Below, in pieces: positions 44,285 through 53,740 of a stretch of 64,000 bases of DNA. The notes under the pieces are model-generated. The model ran no database searches, had not been told where the DNA came from, and was given only the letters and a program-made list of their open reading frames with translations. Position 1 is the stretch's first letter. Every line of letters begins with the position of its first letter. A program made the translations under genes and the position numbers. The stretch is from assembly GCA_020746105.1 (NCBI GenBank), contig JAJGST010000022.1, positions 1,995,135-2,059,134 on the forward strand, written 5' to 3'. This stretch comes from Trogon surrucura (Eukaryota; Chordata; Aves; Trogoniformes; Trogonidae).

Positions 44285-45211
44285 CATTTGATAAGGAAAG
44301 AACATAAGAAAAGACACTGGGGAGCAGAAGCCTTATATAAACATTTAAATGAAGAAATCATTGCTAGGAATCTATACACAACTGTAAGGCAAGTGACTCA
44401 GCAGTGTGATCTATGCCTCCAGACTAATCCCAAGAGTACCCCCAAAACAGAGGTCGGCTGAATTGGGAGAGGTAATGGGCCTGGGCAACAATGGCAGATT
44501 GATTTTATGGAACTCCCAAGAAAAGGGGGGTATCAATACTTATTGGTGTTAACCGATACCTTTTCAGGTTGGCCAGAAGCATTTCCTACCAGGACAGCCA
44601 AGGCACAGGAAGTAACTAAGGCATTAACACGAGAAATAATACCGCGTTTTGGGGTCCCGACAAATATATCTTCAGACAGAGGGCCTCATTTTACCTCACA
44701 GATGGTACAACAAGTTAGCCAATATTTGGGTATTGACTGGCAACTTCACATCCCTTACCACCCCGAGTCAAGTGGTCAAGTAGAAAAGATGAATCACTTA
44801 ATTAAACAGCAAATAGTGAAGCTGGGGCAAGAGGCTAATTTAACATCGCCCCAGTCTCTAACCCTGGGTCTCCTGCAAATAAGGACTAAGCCGAGAGCAA
44901 AGGAAGGGTTAAGCCCTTTCGAGATCTTGTATGGAGGACCCTATAGGGTTCAGAAAGAGATGTCCACACAGGTTGGGGAAGAAATAATGACTTCTTATAT
45001 GGTGGTATTGGCCAAGCAGCTTAAAAGCATTGAAAAATGTGTAATGGGAGCTCGGGTTAGAGGTTTAGACGGACCTGTACATAATAGACAACCTGGAGAT
45101 TATGTATATGTTAAGTCTCTTACAGAAAAGGCCTTGGAAACGGGATGGAAAGGACCATTTCAAGTGCTTCTCAATTCATTTACAGTGATTAGAATCAAAG
45201 AACAAGGGTAA
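44285..45211 (+). pseudogene. pol: ERV D integrase
   Basis: The zinc module (HKKRHWGAEAL...CDLC) is at 44300-44420, with a TGA near 44459. The open part from 44507 has the catalytic acidic sites in WQIDFMELP, SSDRGPHF and PYHPESSGQVEKMN, then the C-terminal segment with GDYVYVKSL. It ends in TAA at 45209. Two nonsense codons are the only visible faults in this part. Confidence 0.85.
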
Positions 45212-45650
45212 AAAAGGCACTCCAACCATCATGGAAAGTTACCCAGGTACAACCTGGAAGGTTACGTATTACCTGGTCCTGATAAAGTTTGTTGGTTAAT
45301 AAAGCAGAGTATTTGGGAAAAGGCTCTAATATTACATACACTTATTAGAGATGATATCTCGTGGGGATTCCAAGAAATATGGGAGAAACTTACCTCTTGG
45401 CTCCCTAGCTTAGCTTGGTTAAAGACACTAATCATGACATTGTTAGGGGTCCTGATTTTGGGGATATTGATTTTTGTAATCCTTATGTGTTTTCTTTGTT
45501 ATTGTCAGAATACCGGAGATGTTATAGTACCCGGAAGAAGCACCAGTTGAGGCAAAGACTCAAATCAAATAGGTATTTTGACAGAATGTTAGAGAGGTAA
45601 ACATTGTATTAGGGATAGGACTATAGTAAAAGAATTTACTAAGTTTTTTA
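45212..45650 (+). pseudogene. env: ERV D Env transmembrane remnant
   Basis: After integrase, a short stretch codes for an aromatic-rich pre-anchor (WGFQEIWEKL, SWLPSLAWL), then a long hydrophobic anchor (MTLLGVLILGILIFVILMC) and a short tail. Surface subunit and fusion region are missing, so a large env deletion has occurred. Confidence 0.75.
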
Positions 45651-45663
45651 GAAAAGAGGGGAC
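45651..45663 (+). promoter_or_regulatory. ERV D polypurine tract
   Basis: GAAAAGAGGGGAC lies directly before the 3' LTR start TGATGGGAGG. Confidence 0.75.
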
Positions 45664-46191
45664 TGATGGGAGGATTATAGAAAAAAATTAGCTGATGATT
45701 GTATTCAAACAGAGGTAGAGATGCTGATTAATTACATGGATTGTTAAGCTATTCTTTGATAGTAACTGAGCATTGTAAAAATCCACTGGAGCAGTTCAAG
45801 ACCAGTTGATACCAGCTCCGCAGTTTGGATGGAAGCCGAAAGATGACTGAGTCTGCGCAAGGAGCTAAAGGTGAAAAGTGCATAGCGAGGAAGACTACGA
45901 GCCTTCCTCTAGAAGACCCCCAACAACCACCACCAGGAGGCACTACGCAGGTGCAGACAGGAGGAGATTATGGAAATGACTCATTTTAATACAAAGCGGG
46001 ACAGGTTATGCATATGTATAGGTGTATTGTGAAACTTTATGAATATGTAACACTTTAATGCATATAGTCAAGGCAGGTGCAGCGCTGAGGTACGCACGGC
46101 TTTGATGGATGACCATATGTGTGTCCAGCACTGAAATAAACATACCTACTTTACAATCTAAATGATTGTGAAGTCTGCATTCCAAAAGTCA
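45664..46191 (+). mobile_element. ERV D 3' LTR
   Basis: 528 bp, TGATGGGAGG to AAAAGTCA, with AATAAA at 46135-46140. It holds the U3 segment missing from the 5' LTR. Substitutions between the shared parts are frequent, so the insertion is not recent. GTAAG follows at 46192-46196. Confidence 0.9.
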
Positions 46192-46196
46192 GTAAG

Positions 46197-46262
46197 TCAC
46201 CTTAAAACTGGTCTGGGAATCAGCGAACCTGGGTCAATGTCCAGAAAGGTCGGGACGTGACA
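46197..46262 (+). mobile_element. LTR B, 5' copy of ERV B, right part
   Basis: The U5 end interrupted at 34886 continues (TCACCTTAAAACTGGTCTGG) and closes with GGGACGTGACA. It matches the reversed start of the solo LTR B at 17150. Confidence 0.85.
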
Positions 46263-47200
46263 GGGAGGAGCTGTATGTATTCCTCCTGAAACCTTAACTA
46301 CCCTTGAACAAGTAAAAATACCTGGAAGCAAAAAGGAGTTGCAACATACTTTAGGTCTGCTGGTATTTTGGAGGAAACATATTCCATTTTTCTCTATTAT
46401 AGCTCACCCTTTATATGATTTGACACACAAAAGGGCGATTTGGAACTGGACTCCTGTGCATGAGGAGGCTTTAAAGCTGCTAGTTCTTGAGACCACACTG
46501 AGTGGGGTTTTGCAATTTGTGGAACACAGACCACACACAGAGTGGGGTTTTGCAATTCATGGAATGTCTATACCTATTGGAAGGCCGGTTTAGCTCAGTG
46601 GCTTTAGCGTGGTGCTTGAAACACCAAAGGTCATGGGTTCGATTCCCGTTCGGTTCTCACGTGTTGCCTGACCTAGTCGAGAGGTGGCGTCCCTGCCCAC
46701 ACCAGGGAGGTTGGATTAAAATGATCTCTACGGTCCCTTCCAGCCCAGGTCATTCTATGATTCTATTGGGCTTTATTCATGTAGCTTAAAAGATGCAGAA
46801 AAACAGTATTTATTGTGGGAAAAAGGCCTCTTTGCAGTAAGTCTGGCTCTGCAAGAAGTTGGAAGAATCATACAGTGACAATCTATTATTCTAAGAGGAC
46901 CCTTCAAGGTCTTGAAGTCACTGTTAGCTGGAACCACACCCCCTGCAGGGGTTGCACAGCGAGAAACAGTGAGGAAATGGTATGTGGACACAGCACAAAG
47001 AGAAGAGGAAGCAAAAGCTAAGCCCTTATGGCATTCTCAGCTCCTACCCCCACCATGGCCTTCACACTTGATATCTCTGTTTGGATCGCCACAGATGCAA
47101 ATGCTAAAGAACATAAAATCATTGGCCCGATGGATAGTACTGTGCTTTTAACTGATGGGTTCAGACAAAGTTGATGTCCTCTTTGTATCTTTCAGGGAGT
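46263..47200 (+). pseudogene. pol: ERV B pol remnant (RT connection), class III-like
   Basis: Translation gives TLGLLVFWRKHIPFF, IIAHPLYDLTHKRAIWNWTP and, after the SINE, YLLWEKGLFAVSLALQ and RKWYVDTAQ. These parallel the minus-strand pol of ERV G (52300-51900). Gag, PBS, palm and integrase are missing. Stops and frame changes occur around 46880 and 47148. Confidence 0.65.
46581..46762 (+). mobile_element. tRNA-derived SINE with CR1-like tail (TguSINE1-like)
   Basis: The head folds like a tRNA and has Pol III boxes: A box TAGCTCAGTGG (46591-46601) and B box GGTTCGATTCC (46636-46646). The 3' part (GATCTCTACGGTCCCTTCCA, ATTCTATGATT) copies the CR1 tail, so CR1 machinery would mobilise it. CTATTGG flanks it on both sides (46574-46580, 46763-46769). 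This build matches the passerine TguSINE1 family. Not a functional tRNA gene. Confidence 0.9.
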
Positions 47201-47807
47201 TAAGGGCAAAATATTGCCATCATTGCTGTCTATTTGCTGTGCCCTTTGTTTGATCGTTGTATTGTTTGTATAGATCATAATAGTATGTTTTGGAAATATG
47301 TACCACTAATGATTATTACTATTACCTGTGTAATTTTATGTGACTGTGTTGTATGTTATAACAGGGAACTTTAAAGGGTCTATAATCATCGAGTTTGTGT
47401 CCCAGGTCTTCAGAAGAAGGTGCAAGACTGATTGGCATTGGACGTGTCATGCTAAAGGGACAAGGACTACCTAATGGAGGGAGGATGCTGCGTCATTTCC
47501 CGTAATGCCACCGCCTTTATGGAGAAAGCACACATGAAGATGAAGGAAGCTGCAGACAGGACAAAGGAGCTACCACTGAATGGACTACTCACTATCTTCA
47601 GGAGATCTTCTAAGGACTGTCGGGGTGGGGAGGGTGGCACATACAAATGAGAATGATGGTGTTAACAGGTTTTGTATTTCAGTTGCTGGAATTGCCATAG
47701 TTCCTGTGATTCTGCTGCTTCTTTTCTCTCCCCTTTCCTGTGAAATCACCACCCAAGAAGACCTAGGAGAAGAAGATATCTGATAGACTGTTTGAGCCAC
47801 GGGGTGG
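47201..47807 (+). other. ERV B 3' internal region with small membrane ORF and primer tract
   Basis: It contains a 67-codon ORF at 47580-47783 with a hydrophobic span (VAGIAIVPVILLLLF) and an acidic tail (QEDLGEEDI). A splice-acceptor-like TTTCAG lies near 47194. It ends in CACGGGGTGG (47798-47807), the same primer tract as in ERV A. The small ORF sits where ERV A has its Cys-rich ORF, but the sequences do not look alike. Confidence 0.5.
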
Positions 47808-48075
47808 TGTGAGGGACTAGATAGATGTCTCAAACAGTAAACAAGCCAGAGTCGCCTACCTGGCACCTGTCTGTGTCTGTGAGAGGGTGACACAGCCCTT
47901 TGCTGAGCCCCCTGCCCCAGCCCTGCACCGGTGGAGCTGTGGGGGTGGGTAGGGCTTTGAGCTGTGGCTGCAAGAAGCTGGGTAACACATCCCCCCCTCA
48001 GAAGCCCCGACCATCCCCCAATCCGGTTCCTGGTGTGTGGCGGGAACTTGACTGTATAAAATGCAATCACCCCGG
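47808..48075 (+). mobile_element. LTR B, 3' copy of ERV B, truncated
   Basis: Starts TGTGAGGGACTAGATAG and reaches TATAAAATGC near 48055. It breaks off before the polyadenylation site. Confidence 0.85.
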
Positions 48076-48138
48076 GCACCTCTGACTTCTTCCCTTGAAT
48101 CTGAAAGTCACTTCTCCCTCTCTCTTGAATGGGACATG
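48076..48138 (+). mobile_element. CR1 scrap and LTR A2 tail
   Basis: A few bases (CTCTGACTTCTTCCC) repeat the CR1/LTR A border seen at 25820-25840. The LTR A end follows, with GAATCTGAAAGTCACTTCTC through GACATGACA. CTATC, a changed CTATG, comes next. It closes the LTR A copy opened at 33483. Confidence 0.75.
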
Positions 48139-48323
48139 ACACTATCGATCTCCAAATGGTAAAGTTAACCCGGACCCTGCACCTCAGGATTCAGCCTTAT
48201 GTCTGTATGACCATGGCTGTCAAAAAATCAAAAAGGTGTGGGTGGAGTGCTGTTGGTGCAGTGCCGTGCTCCCCTTGGAATGCCTTGACCAGCCCAAGTG
48301 TCTCTGCAGCTCCAAGCTCTATG
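48139..48323 (+). repeat. 177-bp satellite, one monomer
   Basis: From CTATCGATCTCC to GCTCTATG, 185 bp. It shows GTGTCTCTGCAGCTCC at about 48298 and again ends in CTATG (48319-48323). Confidence 0.9.
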
Positions 48324-48745
48324 TGCAGTGGACTGATTCGTGGATTATGCCTTAAACATTTCTTGTCATTTTTACAACCCCTCACATTGGTCAGAAAACA
48401 AAACCAGTTTTTGGTCTTATGGAATGTTGTAGAGGGGCCATCTGATAAGGCTACAAATGCCTCAAACAGCCCTGGGGACAAATATATGTAGGGATTAGGA
48501 AATCTTGGAGAGGCAGGATGGCCTTATCCCTAGCACCTCTTCCAAGAAGACAGGACATTCGCACATGTTAATGAGACTTACTGGAAAGAATGCCCCTAAT
48601 CCTCACTAAGTAATGCAAGGTCTATCATACTGTTTATGTGATTTTATGCCTAAATTTCTTTCTTGTGATGTTTAAGTGTGATATTGTGTGACTTGATATT
48701 GTGTGACTTAATATTTTCTTTAGATGTCCTTTAATATTACTTGTT
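48324..48745 (+). mobile_element. LTR A (copy A4), left part
   Basis: Starts TGCAGTGGACTG directly after CTATG and follows the LTR A sequence to TTACTTGTT, where E5 begins. Its right half is not found in the window. Confidence 0.85.
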
Positions 48746-49127
48746 TGTAGAGAAATTTCTTGTGGATCAGAGTGGTGGTATCCCTTTAAAAGTTTTGGAC
48801 AACCCAGCTTAGGCCTAAATAAAGACTCTGTCCTTGGACTTGCCTTGGGAAATGAGGAGGAGGAGGTTTGTCTGTTTTGTGAGATCCTTGTAGATGCTTG
48901 GCTGGATGTGTTGGCCCTGGGGGGAGTGGGGGGGGAGAGAGCCGCCTGCATTGTTGAATGGCACTATCCAATAAAACGCTGGCGCATGTAAACCTGTAAC
49001 TGACCAACTCTGTTAAGAGGCATGCCCGTGGACACTGCTCTCCAGAGCAATAAAGGGAGAACGACATGTAGCCGCATCGGTGTGATTGTCGTTACTTGGT
49101 TGGCTCTCCGACGGGACCCTCTTCTTC

Positions 49128-49145
49128 TGGCGCCTGAACAGGGAC
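49128..49145 (+). promoter_or_regulatory. E5 primer binding site, tRNA-Lys type
   Basis: TGGCGCCTGAACAGGGAC differs from the tRNA-Lys3 site at one base. It is the best PBS of this family in the window. Confidence 0.85.
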
Positions 49146-49336
49146 CCTCTATGGACGCTTAAATGGGGATCACTTAAATGTGGAATTGCTTAAATGCGGA
49201 AAGACTCTGAAGCATTGGACCTGAGCCGATTTGGGAGTCAGAGACCCGGAGGCAGGAGAGTTCCGAGTCTGGCCAAAAGGGCATCGGAGATCATAGACTG
49301 GGAGGCCGATCAAGCCCCTGCCAAGGTAAGACCGTG

Positions 49337-49676
49337 ATGGAAACTGACGCGGCAACTCGCCTCCTTGTTGGTGTACTCTCTAAGAGAGGAGAAAAAGTAA
49401 AGGAGCGAGATGCATTTGCCCTGATTCAATGGGCTTGGAAGCGGGAGAAAATGAATGAACCCACCTTAATCTTTAGCTCAGTGGAATGGCGTGAAGTAGG
49501 AGACTTTTTGTGGGGCTGTACTTTAGAGGGAGGAAAAGAAGGAAAAGACACAAAAGAACTAGGAACGGTTTGGAAAACCATAATATGCACCTTAGAAATT
49601 ATGCATGCAGAAAAGAAAGTCACCGTGGTGGCGATTGAAGCCTTGGGAGGAAGAAAAAAAAAAAAAGAAAAGGGGA
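49337..49676 (+). pseudogene. gag: E5 gag start (matrix region)
   Basis: The ATG at 49337 opens METDAA as in E1, without a stop through the Lys/Glu-rich matrix end (EALGGRKKKKEKG). The frame then runs into LTR 2 sequence and ends at 49705. Capsid and everything after it are absent. Confidence 0.85.
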
Positions 49677-50045
49677 ACTGCGGATACCCTACTTTTTACA
49701 GCTAGCCGTGCTGGTAGCACTGCGTTGCAGAATTAAGACTTGTGTCCTTGGGAGATGAGCTCTTCTCTAAATAAGTACATAACTCTTGCTTGCTAATAAT
49801 CAAAAGAGACTGTGACCAGTCGAGTACAGCCCATGTTGGGAGTTTTCTCATGAGAAGGGTCAGATAAGACGCTTCTTGTACGCAAGATGTGCATGGGAGT
49901 GAATGGGAGAGTATGATCAAAACAGACCTGGGAAAGTCTGTTCTCCCTGTGTGATGACAGAGTGATTGAAGGAGTACATGAGCAAATAACAAGTCTGGTT
50001 GCTTAGTCTCTGTTTGTAACCCGTAAATACAGGTACATCGCAAGA
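49677..50045 (+). mobile_element. LTR 2 fragment joined to E5 gag
   Basis: Begins TGCGGATACCC and aligns with the U3 side of solo LTR 2 (20401-20843, opposite orientation). It drifts off before the polyadenylation region. The border with gag is the same as in E2. Bases 50046-50082 are unassigned. Confidence 0.75.
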
Positions 50046-50082
50046 AATTTTTGAGCTATTGACTCATGTAGATAGTATTCGA

Positions 50083-50204
50083 CTATGGCTGAGCGGTGGA
50101 TGTGGTCTACCTTGACTTCAGTAAAGCATTTGACACAGTCTCCCACAGCATCCTCACAGCTAAACTGAGGAAGTGTAGTCTAGACTCTCGGGTAGTGAGG
50201 TGGA
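50083..50204 (+). mobile_element. CR1 internal fragment
   Basis: About 120 bp matching ORF2 around [15 protein letters not shown] to VVRWT, with no CR1 end on either side. Confidence 0.85.
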
Positions 50205-50445
50205 CCAAACATATTGAAATCCCTTCAGCGAAAAAGTTTTCGTTGTGGAAATAATTGCCACTGAGTCCTTTCCATGTTAATCTGTCGAGTCCACATATGC
50301 ATTCAGGACATAGGCACTACATCCATCTGCTGACCAGCCCAGCACTTCACATCCATCTTCTTCTGGTAGTCGTACGGGTCTTCCTTCATTGTTCTAAAAG
50401 AGAACACAAAAGCGGACCTCAGTCTCTCAGGGATGGGCTTTCAGG
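50205..50445 (-). other. ERV G sequence beyond integrase
   Basis: No clear match. Its place after the integrase end on the minus strand suggests post-pol sequence of ERV G. No convincing ORF. Confidence 0.35.
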
Positions 50446-51429
50446 TTAGAAGTCGGGGATTATCCACCGGACACTAATACGGTGTGTTTTTCCATTTCTG
50501 TCTAGGGCCTCCCAAGCATATAAACCTCTAGGTTTCACCAGAGTCATGGGCACAATGCCTATCGAGGGCAGCTTCACCATGACTGGTTGTCCCACAGATA
50601 TCTGTGATGGTAAATGGCTTGATGTATTGTCCGGTTCAGAGTTATTATGCATTCTTAGTCTAGGGCTAGCGCCCATGAGTGGTTCTGATAGACAGAATGC
50701 TTGAATCTTTGGACTTCCAAACCTTCCCCAGTGGTTATTGATGATGAAAACTGCTCGGGTCAACCGTGTGTCTCAGATTGTGAGACAGCAGCATGCCGCT
50801 TAATCAATCCATTAGTGCGTTCCACGATCCCATTGGCCTGGGGGTAATATGGTGTATGAAACACCCATTTAATAACTTCCCCTCGGGCCCAATCTTGAAC
50901 TAGTGTGGCTGTAAAATGTGACCCGTTGTCACTTGGAATACTTTCAGGAGTAGGTAAAACACTAAACCACTCGCTCAGCACTCGCACTCTTTGGTCCCCA
51001 GTGGCAGCACTGGTAGCTGTAGTTCTTGTCAGTCCTGAAACTACTTCCACTCCTACCAGGGTGAAATTCTTTCCATGCGATGGTTTTAATGGTCCCACAT
51101 AATCCACTTGCCAGCTACTCCAAAGATCCTTGCCCCATCTGACATATTGACTGATCTGGATGGTTAGCTTTAAGTCTTATCTGGCATTGTGGACAAGCAG
51201 TAAGAATTGCCTCACAGACCTTCATAGATATTGGCCAACCTCGAGATCTACATTCATAATACAGGTCTGCTTTACCTGAATGGCCTGGCTTTACATGTAA
51301 CCATTCAGCTAGACGATCCCAGTCCTTGTCACAAGAAGTTGCTCCGATTTGAGTCAAGTGGTCCACTTGTTGGTTCCACTTGGAAGCAGGGGTTTTGTCC
51401 CTTGTATGTCCTTTTACCCATCCCGCCAT
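50446..51429 (-). pseudogene. pol: ERV G integrase
   Basis: Three adjoining open stretches in different frames. 51429-51115 has the zinc module (HSGKADLYYE...CPQC). 51107-50760 has the catalytic core (DYVGPL, PSDNGSHF, PYYPQANGIVERTNG). 50763-50446 has the C-terminal part with GLYAWEALD. Catalytic residues are kept; two frame changes break it. Confidence 0.8.
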
Positions 51430-53240
51430 TAAGGGTCGTGATTTCCCTATTTCCAGTAGGCGCTGCCAATCCTCTGCCCTCCATACCTTGGTGCGGCCTA
51501 TTTCCTACTGGTTGGATTCCCAGTGTCATACCCACTCAGTGGCACCCATGAAGGTTGCATAAGATTCAGTGTAAATGACAGTAGCACCATTTTCAGCCGC
51601 TAGTAAGAGGGCTCACAGCTCTCCAACTTGTGCACTTGCTTCTCCTACCTCCTCGACTGTCCTCCCGGTATTGATTTCCAGTGGTACTGCTTTGTACTGC
51701 CATTTTAGCCCCTCCAGCCAGGTCGATGCATCAGTAAACCACACACCCTTTGTGTTTGTGTCAGTCTTAAATTCAGGGGCCTTCTTGATGGGGGATGGTT
51801 TACAAGGTTGACTTAGCATGGCTGGGTCTGGACTTATAGGTTGCTGTAGTTTAGATGTTTTAGTTGAGCCTTCCTTTAACTGTAGTAGCTGACTAATCCC
51901 CTCTATATATGCATACCATTTCCTAACAGTGGCCTTTTACGCCATACCCTCAGGAGGGGGTGTTCCACTGAGGATTGAAGTCAGCAGAGGAAAAAGGACC
52001 TTGCACTACAATCTCCTGGGTGGTACATAACTTTCCTGCCTCTTTAATTGCTCTGGTGAGAGAAAGGACCCCTTTCTCCCAATCTGAGTATCGTAACTCC
52101 CTTTCCTTGAATGCGGTGGAGGAAAACAGTAATGGCCTAGCCGGACCCTGTGGTCCCTTTTGAAACACATTACAGTAGGAGGCATGAGCAGCAAATCCCC
52201 ACTCCACTCTCAGTGGGTCCTGTGGGTGTAGAGGCCTAATCTTTGGTAAGTCTTGAGTTCATCTCTTAAGATATTGAGAGCTTCTGTATGTTGTGGAGTC
52301 CAGTCCCATACTCTGTTTTTCTTCAGTAGGTTGTAAAGTGGGTGGGCAATTACTGAATAACACAGAATCACAGAATCGCAGAATCACACAATGTTAGGGA
52401 TTGGAAGGGACCTCGAAAGATCATCAAGTCCAATCCCCCTGCCAGAGCAGGAACGCCTAGATAATGCTACATAGGAACGTGTCCAGGCAGGTCTTGAATG
52501 TCTCCAGAGAAGGAGACTCCACAACCTCTCTGGGCAGCCTGTTCCAGTGTTCCGTCACCCTCACTGAGAAGAAGTTTCTTCTCGAGTTTAAGCGGAACCT
52601 CTTATGTTCCAGTTTCAGCCCATTACCCCTTACCTGGTACATGTTTCCTCGAATTGCCTAGTGTGCCCAGTAATTGTTGTAGTTCTGTCCTGTTACGTGG
52701 GGTTTGCCCTTTGTCTATGGCAGACAAAGTGTCATCAGGTACAGCCGTTGCACCAGCTATCCATAAGGCACCTAGAAATTTTATCTCCTGTCCAGGACCT
52801 TGGCATTTGGAGGGTGGAACATCTAACCCATTTTCAGTTAGCACATCCCAAACAGCCTTAGCTGTTTGTCCTACTTGTTCTTTGTTGTTTCCACCAATTA
52901 AGATCTATATATGGATAAATGCAGACTCCTGTTGGCACCTCTACAGTACCAAGGAGTTTGGCCAAGGCATTGTGGGCAATTGTGAGGTTTGTCCTCACCC
53001 CTTAGAGAGACCATGAAAAACACATCCTTCATATCAAAGGTAACTGTCCAGGAATGGGCAGCAGCTTGTAATTCAGACTGCCTTCTCTCAACGTCACCAA
53101 GCAATTCAGTGACAAACCCTGTAGCCGCACTAGGCAGCGGGCACTGACAAACAGGATACAGCAATGGTGAAGCAATTTGCAAAACCTCTGTCTGTGCTGA
53201 AGCATTTTCCCAAGTTTTTACAAGCATCTCTTTCATCTCC
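51430..53240 (-). pseudogene. pol: ERV G RT and RNase H
   Basis: The palm start (WTVTFDMKDVFFMV) is at 53236-52898 and the thumb (GQEIKFLGALW) at 52844-52623. The connection region (SDWEKGVLSLTRAIKEAG) is at 52207-51950 and RNase H (VWFTDASTWL) at 51819-51613. The catalytic DD box is not visible. Several frame changes and a CR1 insertion break it. Confidence 0.75.
52351..52630 (-). mobile_element. CR1 3' fragment inside ERV G RT
   Basis: Reversed tail repeats (ACAGAATCACAGAATCGCAG) are followed by antisense ORF2 end down to CAGCCCATTACCCCTT. Confidence 0.92.
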
Positions 53241-53329
53241 TCACTTCCAAATGTTGCTGGCCTTGCTGGCGCTGTAGCATTGCAGCCTGTGCTTGGGAAA
53301 ATACCTTAGATTCTTTGATCCTCGAGGTC

Positions 53330-53740
53330 AGCCTGTCCTTGATGTGCCTCCCTGAAGCAAAGCAAAGTCACGGATCATTAAGGTCAGTCTGCCCTTGTTT
53401 TGCTTCCTTGAAGCAAAATCTTTCTTGTTTGTCATTGAGAACAAAGGCACTGGGCATCTGGAGATGCAACATCCTAATAGATTAAGTGTAGGCATATTAG
53501 ATGTAACCGCACCAATCAGTAACTGTTGTAGTAGATAGAATGTAGTAATAACCAATGAGATAACAGAAAGTGTAATGTACTGAGAGTTGAAAGAGTATAA
53601 ACGTTTGGTAGAAAAGAATAAAGTTGGATCTGTTTGTTCGCGCTCATATTGAGTCGTTGCCTGCAGTTCCTGTTTCTCCAGCATGAGGCTCCCCGCACCA
53701 AAAGTCCATACCCTGTTATCAGACAACAGCCAAGGTCTGC
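53330..53740 (+). mobile_element. LTR-like element inside ERV G, plus orientation
   Basis: It shows TATAAA (53596-53601) and AATAAA (53617-53622) on the plus strand, opposite to ERV G. Edges are unclear and I found no target duplication. Bases 53241-53329 are unassigned. Confidence 0.45.

Larger units (their letters stand above)
34887..46191 (+). mobile_element. ERV D: class I (gamma-like) provirus, interrupted
   Basis: LTRs at 34887-35217 and 45664-46191, flanked by perfect GTAAG duplications (34882-34886, 46192-46196). Order: LTR, PBS, leader, gag matrix, capsid stub, protease, RT, then a foreign block (37958-42974, ERV A), then the RT connection region, RNase H, integrase, an Env anchor remnant, polypurine tract and LTR. 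Matrix style, protease-RT motifs and env anchor all point to a gamma-type class I element. Confidence 0.9.
48746..49676 (+). mobile_element. E5: class II ERV 5' end
   Basis: LTR 48746-49125 (TGTAGAGAAATTTC to CCCTCTTCT), then PBS, leader, splice donor AAGGTAAGA (49323-49331) and the start of gag. It is cut at about 49676 by an LTR 2 piece. Confidence 0.88.

Noticed and set aside
46591-46660. Possible functional tRNA gene
   Set aside because: Pol III boxes are present, but a CR1-like 3' part and target duplications show a SINE.
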